Shown here: in pieces, positions 59,429 to 64,000 of the stretch
Layout: each line of letters begins with the position of its first letter
Numbering within the stretch: the stretch's first letter is position 1
NCBI RefSeq assembly: GCF_041956535.1
Contig: NW_027192202.1
Span: 386,654 to 450,653 of the forward strand
Length of the DNA stretch: 64,000 nt
Reading direction: 5' to 3'
DNA from: Calcarisporiella thermophila CBS 279.70
Taxonomy: Eukaryota; Calcarisporiellomycota
Position numbers and translations under genes: made by a program
The notes under the pieces: model-generated
Databases searched by the model: none
What the model was told of the DNA's origin: nothing
The model's input: the letters and a program-made list of their open reading frames with translations, nothing else

Positions 59429-60881
59429 CTTCGCGTGAATGAGTAGAATGATAAAGGGAATGAAAAGTGGTGGCAAATCTTTTCTCGTCGTTAGTAAATT
59501 AGAAAAGGAACATGGTGGGGATGTGAAGGGGCGAGGCGAGCACTAGATGGCTACAGGAAATATTACAATCTAATCAGCACAGGAGGAATAGAGCGAACAA
59601 GCTAGGTATCAAGAGAGAGGGGAAAATGCCCTGACTTGTTTTATTTTTGCTGCACGAGAGAATTGAGCTTTTTTTAGCGAGAGGAGGGAGGAGGGAAATC
59701 CAATGGGAATGCGTGAGCATGACTTCACAATAAAGCGCCAGAGCAGGAGTGCGCTGAGCTGCCAGAAATTGGAACTATTAAGAATCGGACCTGTTCTTTG
59801 AGTCCGATGGGCCGGCAGAATTTAAGAATAGCTCGCCTCGGGCTTCGAGTCGACAGCAAAATCCTCCAATGGGCCGGCGAACCTCTGCCAATGAAGAGCT
59901 CCGCGCCCTCCTCGCCTAGTGCTCGCGGTCGGTCGGCGTGCCGTGGGATGCTGACACCGGCGTCTTTTCAACGTTAATCTTTCAGGATGCATATTCCTAG
60001 CGCTCTCAGCTGCAGATATGTGCAGCCAGCCTCTCGAGGAATTGCGGCCTGTTTTGAAAAAATATAAGATGCCCATCTTAAAACAAAGACTTCGCCCTGA
60101 TTATCTAAGCTCATTATTTCGGTGGATCCATCCCTCTAGCGTGCTTCCAACGAATCTGCCCATCAAGCCATAGGGCGGTGGTTTGCATCACCACTGTTTT
60201 ATTCCCGCATAGCTGACACGGATCCAGAGGTGCCGGGTAATTGGAACTTTCGCGTTGCGAGTTGTCCGACTACTAGGAGCTCTAAGCAGCAAGATGCTCC
60301 TCGTTACGTAGATACTGCCCTCGTCTCCAAACCTCTTGCCGCTGCTGCAGCATGTAGAAGACGGTTTCCGAACCATTTTTGGTCTCTCGGCGATATCCAC
60401 CATCGCACGGAGCTCTTTGCGCCAGTGAGGGTCTACTTTATTTCGAGTGAATGGGGTGGCTGCTACCCCTTCCATTGTTCCAACAGAGAAGCATAGCCCT
60501 CCACAGAGGATGTCATCTTGCTAATTGATGGTAATAACAAAGATCGCCTCGTTCAAAATCGGACCTTCCGTAGCTCCAAAGAGTCGACTCCTCTTCATTC
60601 ACTGCTGGTTTAGCAAATCTTTGCCAAAGCCATGGGCTTCAGTCTGCTGCTTGGTCCTCCATTTCAATCTATTTTCGCTGCATCTTCTCTTTTGGGTATC
60701 TAACGCGTAAGACAAGACTTGGTTCTATTCCTCTTAATTTTCGGACTTAGCGGTGGGAGAGAATTTGCCATTTTCCACCTCGTGACTATTGTGTAGCATG
60801 CAAGTGCTCCATCGCCACCACTTTTCCCCTCCTCCCCCCTTTCTCCTTGGCTTTTCCTTATTTCTAAATTCCAACTGAGGT
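59429..60881. other. Intergenic region, GC-richer, no gene supported
   Basis: Several overlapping frames of 80-95 codons exist (for example minus 60188-60475 and plus 60230-60496) but none shows a domain, good codon pattern or splice continuity. The 60110-60480 stretch is GC-richer and could be a decayed gene or noncoding RNA; the sequence does not decide. The remainder should include promoters of the Kre9-like gene and the 97-aa orphan. Confidence 0.4.
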
Positions 60882-61240
60882 ATGGCTCGCATGCGCTCTA
60901 ACCCAATACAAAACACAGGCCCCCAAGGCAATGTGCTTGATCTCTATCCTTCGCTCTCCCGCCACTGGCACAATGGGCGGCGTCAAGGACAGCCGAATGC
61001 GCCTTACCTCAATGGGCATGTGAATGGCGTGGAGATACGGGAAGTGGAACGCGATGTGTCATTATACTGGGATCTCTACCCCAATTTGAGTCGTGAGGTG
61101 ACTTTGCTATATTACAAATAACAAAATGTATAGAATACGCACTCATGTCTACTCTCCTTCAGATTGAGAATAGAGGATCAGAAGAGCAACGACGTGTATT
61201 GCATTCGCTTCGGGAGCAGCCCGCCATTCCCACTGTCTGA
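60882..61240 (+). CDS. Small orphan protein with repeated DLYPxLSR motif
   Basis: Two exons (60882..61097, 61163..61240) join in phase, with donor GAG|GTGACT and acceptor CTTCAG, to 97 aa. The motif DLYP[S/N]LSR occurs twice, at residues 20-27 and 64-71, each followed by polar residues. Between the copies is an Asn/Gly-rich linker (HNGRRQGQPNAPYLNGHVNG). The C-terminal exon is charged and helical-looking (IENRGSEEQRRVLHSLREQ). There is no signal peptide or TM. I recognise no family. Motif duplication across the reading frame plus in-phase splicing argues for a real gene. The upstream CT-rich tract near 60815-60865 could be its promoter. Confidence 0.6.
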
Positions 61241-62035
61241 TCCTGTCATATTTATACAAGCGCCCATCGTATATGCTTGAGCAAGTGAACTTTGAATTTT
61301 CCTTTTCTTTTAAAATCTGGACTATTTTATCAGCACATCCTCATGTGCAGTGGCTCGATTTTGTTTGATAAAATCTCGGTTTATGATATCTTAAAGCTCC
61401 TCTCTATATCCACCGGCTTTTGCAATAAAATGCTAAAAAGCAGTCATGGTGATGAGAAAGGATCAAGGTGATCTCTCTCTTGCTTGCCGAATCGTGTCGA
61501 CCTTCAGAATAGAGTAGGTGAGGATTGGGCCCATGATAGCTTGGAAGAAACTCCAAGGAATCCCTAGGAGAGTATGGGTCGACAACCTAGGACTAAACCC
61601 TACCTGAACAGGCGAAAAAGCAGGTGGGCGCAGCTACTACCCATCCCAGGAAGAAGGAAGACATGTTTTATACTCGATACTAAAGAGTCGCAGAAAAGGA
61701 ATGGAGAGCTTTTATCAAATGATAAAGAGGCGATCTAACGTTTTCCGATAAACTTTACATATCCTATATATATCCATGTATATATATATATATATATATG
61801 TCTAGCAGAGGGCGGACAAAGAATGATGACACGATAATGTCAAGAATCGCATTAAGAATACTCCGATAGTTCCAAATCCATTTAAAAAATTGCCCCATCA
61901 TTTTTGGCAGGTGCTTATAGTTTTCGTTATCTTGTACTGATCTCTTCCCAAAAAAAACACTTCGAAAATTTTGTTATCTTAACTCTCTTTGTTTTTTTTT
62001 CTCACCTATACATTTAATTAAGCATTATCAAAACA
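61241..62035. other. Promoter region of pyruvate kinase
   Basis: This is intergenic, with a TA microsatellite near 61779-61799 and a long pyrimidine tract (TTAACTCTC then a T run, about 61978-62000) just before the start codon, as in strongly expressed fungal genes. No gene is seen. Confidence 0.5.
61779..61799. repeat. TA dinucleotide microsatellite
   Basis: About ten TA units, preceded by a shorter TATATATA tract near 61765, in the pyruvate kinase upstream region. Confidence 0.8.
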
Positions 62036-63952
62036 ATGTCTTTTTTCCCCGACGACACCATCAAGAGCAGCTTGGAGTGGGTGAGCGGTCTCGACCCGCT
62101 TAATGTTCAGGCAACTAACCTGCGCAAGACGTCCATTATTTGTACTATTGGTGGGTTGGATTATTTTGGAAGATAACGAGTTCGGTATTTTTATTTTACG
62201 TGTCTATGCCTTCTAGGGCCCAAGACTAACAGCGTGGAAATGATGACAAAGCTGCGTGAGGCGGGAATGAATATCGTGCGCATGAACTTTTCTCATGGAA
62301 GCTACGAGTACCATGGGTCGGTCATTAGCAATATTCGTAAGAGCTGTGAAGGTAAAGAAATTTTTTCCGGCCGGGCTTACAAAGGTTGCTAATTTTATTG
62401 TGTTTGCAGAACACCCTGGGCGCCCCGTGGCCATTGCTCTTGATACCAAAGGCCCCGAAATCAGAACGGGCATTGTCCCTAACGATGGAGAGGTAAGCAT
62501 CCTGGATTGGTTTATGGAAATGACCCATCTAATGTATGCTCATGTCTATTTTCAGATCGAAATCAAAACTGGCATGGAGCTAACATTTACGGTCGACGAT
62601 AAGTATCGTGAGCAGTGTAGCGCCTCCACGGTCTATATTGATTACAAAAATCTCCCCAAGGTCATTCAAAAAGGAAAAAAGATATACGTCGATGATGGCG
62701 TCCTAACATTCGAGGCTATTGACGTTGCGAGTGACAGCGTTAGGGTGATTGCCCGCAACAACGGCAAGCTTAGTAGCCGCAAGGGCGTCAATCTTCCCGG
62801 CACCAATGTGGATTTGGCTGCACTTTCGGAGAAAGATAAGGCTGATCTACGGTTTGGTGTGGAGCAAGGCGTGGACATGATTTTTGCCTCATTCATTCGC
62901 TGTGCTCAGGATATCCGAGATATTCGCACGGTGCTTGGCGAAGAGGGCAAGCACATCATGGTGATTGCGAAGATCGAGAACCACCAGGGTGTTGATAACT
63001 TTGACGAGATCTTGGAGGAGACGGATGGCGTTATGGTTGCGCGTGGAGATTTGGGCATTGAAATCCCAAGGTGACTTGAAACACTAGAGCTTCTTTTTTT
63101 TTCTCTCTCTTTCTCTCTCTTGAAGTTTTCTAACCAAGCTGTTTTCTTTTACCCTACTAGCTCTCGAGTGTTCATTGCTCAAAAAATGATGATTGCCAAG
63201 TGCAACCTGGCTGGTAAACCCGTCATTTGCGCTACCCAAATGTTGGAGAGTATGACATACAACCCACGCCCCACTCGTGCCGAGGTATCCGACGTTGGCA
63301 ATGCGGTGCTTGACGGCGCAGACTGTGTTATGCTTTCAGGTGAGACGGCAAAGGGATCCTATCCGTTGGAAGCCGGTAATTATAGTTTCTCATCTACCGA
63401 GTCGCTTTTCTTTTTGGTTTTCATTCGATGTGTACTGACCTATTGATGCATCCAGTTCGAATGATGCACGAAACTTGCGTCCTCGCCGAATCCGTTATCT
63501 GCTATCCCCCTCTTTTCAACGAGCTCCGAGCTCTCCAGCCACGCCCCACCGAAACCACAGAAACGGTTGCTTCAAGTGCAGTCTCTGCAGCCCACGAGCA
63601 ACGCGCCGGTGCTATTCTCGTCCTCACCACCAGCGGCAAATCTGCTCGCCTTCTCGCCAAATATCGTCCCTGTGTGCCTATCATCCCCATCACACGCAAT
63701 CCAGTGTGTTCGCGACAGGTGCACTTATATAGAGGCTGCTATCCATTCCTATATACCCTCCCGAAGCCGACTGCCGACAGCAAAACGACATGGCAAGAAG
63801 ACGTCGATGCTCGCTTGCGGTGGGGCATGAAGCGGGGTGTGGAGAACGGCCTGCTTAAGCCCGGAGACACCGTGATTGCAATCCAGGGGTGGCGCGGGGG
63901 TACAGGCACCACCAACACGATGCGAGTGTTGCAGGTGCCCGAGTCATTGTAA
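62036..63952 (+). CDS. PYK1: Pyruvate kinase
   Basis: Six exons (62036..62150, 62217..62351, 62410..62492, 62556..63070, 63161..63375, 63456..63952) encode 519 aa, close to yeast Pyk1 (500 aa). Catalytic and metal-binding segments are intact: [62 protein letters not shown] and [20 protein letters not shown]. The C-terminal effector domain is complete, ending [17 protein letters not shown] with a fructose-1,6-bisphosphate-site arrangement. The enzyme makes ATP and pyruvate from phosphoenolpyruvate in the cytosol. Codon use is biased toward C-ending codons, like AAC and RPS23. The first intron splits a conserved TIGPKT. A poly-A run follows the stop. Confidence 0.97.
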
Positions 63953-64000
63953 AAAAAAAAAAAACTTATATCGCGCTTGGGGATGCGTTCCCCTACTAGC

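Noticed and set aside
60188-60496. Overlapping ORFs of 88-95 codons on both strands
   Set aside because: Neither shows recognisable motifs, splice continuity or codon bias, and overlapping frames in a GC-richer patch arise easily.

Overview
The window is nuclear DNA from a fungus with a compact, intron-dense genome. I place about 136 spliceosomal introns of roughly 45-110 nt in 30 protein-coding genes, with donors of the gtaagt/gtatgt type. The gene content is fungal: a fused GARS-AIRS purine enzyme, a SIT/ARN-type siderophore transporter, an EF-hand MscS channel, a YTP1-like protein, an Apd1-like ferredoxin-fold protein and a Kre9-like cell-wall domain. High intron density, moderate AT richness and CAGTCACA boxes of the HomolD type close to start codons fit a zygomycete-grade fungus or an early-diverging ascomycete (Taphrinomycotina-like). 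The sequence alone does not decide between them. I see no rRNA, tRNA, transposon or CRISPR array.

Layout. 1-8 kb: an intronless AIF/FSP1-like oxidoreductase, a siderophore-type transporter and inorganic pyrophosphatase. 8-13 kb: an intronless CNH-domain protein and the MscS channel. 13-17 kb: an orphan small gene, a mitochondrial PPR protein and an aminodeoxychorismate lyase-like PLP enzyme that appears only after splicing seven short exons. 17-22 kb: YTP1-like, Apd1-like and a small signal-peptide/TM protein. 22-35 kb: NOC3, mitochondrial SAM carrier, GET4, RabGGTase alpha (BET4), a small RRM protein and DIP2/UTP12. 35-54 kb: ADP/ATP carrier, RPP40, ADE5,7, RNA polymerase III subunit RPC2, V-ATPase subunit A, an Nsl1/Mis14-like kinetochore subunit, VPS52 and ribosomal protein uS12/RPS23. 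54-64 kb: an unrecognised protein with a C-terminal prenylation (CaaX) motif, a Ser/Pro-rich tail-region membrane protein, a Kre9-like single-pass membrane protein, a 97-aa orphan with a repeated DLYPxLSR motif, and pyruvate kinase.

How the genes relate. There is no biosynthetic cluster or operon; this is housekeeping chromosome. Growth functions are over-represented: ribosome and RNA production (NOC3, DIP2, RPP40, RPC2, RPS23), nucleotide and energy supply (ADE5,7, IPP1, AAC, pyruvate kinase, VMA1) and trafficking (GET4, BET4, VPS52). The main unusual observations are: three GC-AG introns with identical GCAAGT donors; two genes whose first coding exon is only the ATG; four CAGTCACA boxes, all within about 100 nt of a start codon; the orphan CaaX, DLYP-repeat and small membrane proteins; and a poly-T/poly-G tract at one splice acceptor. 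All exon coordinates come from hand splicing checked for reading phase; none has been tested against transcripts.
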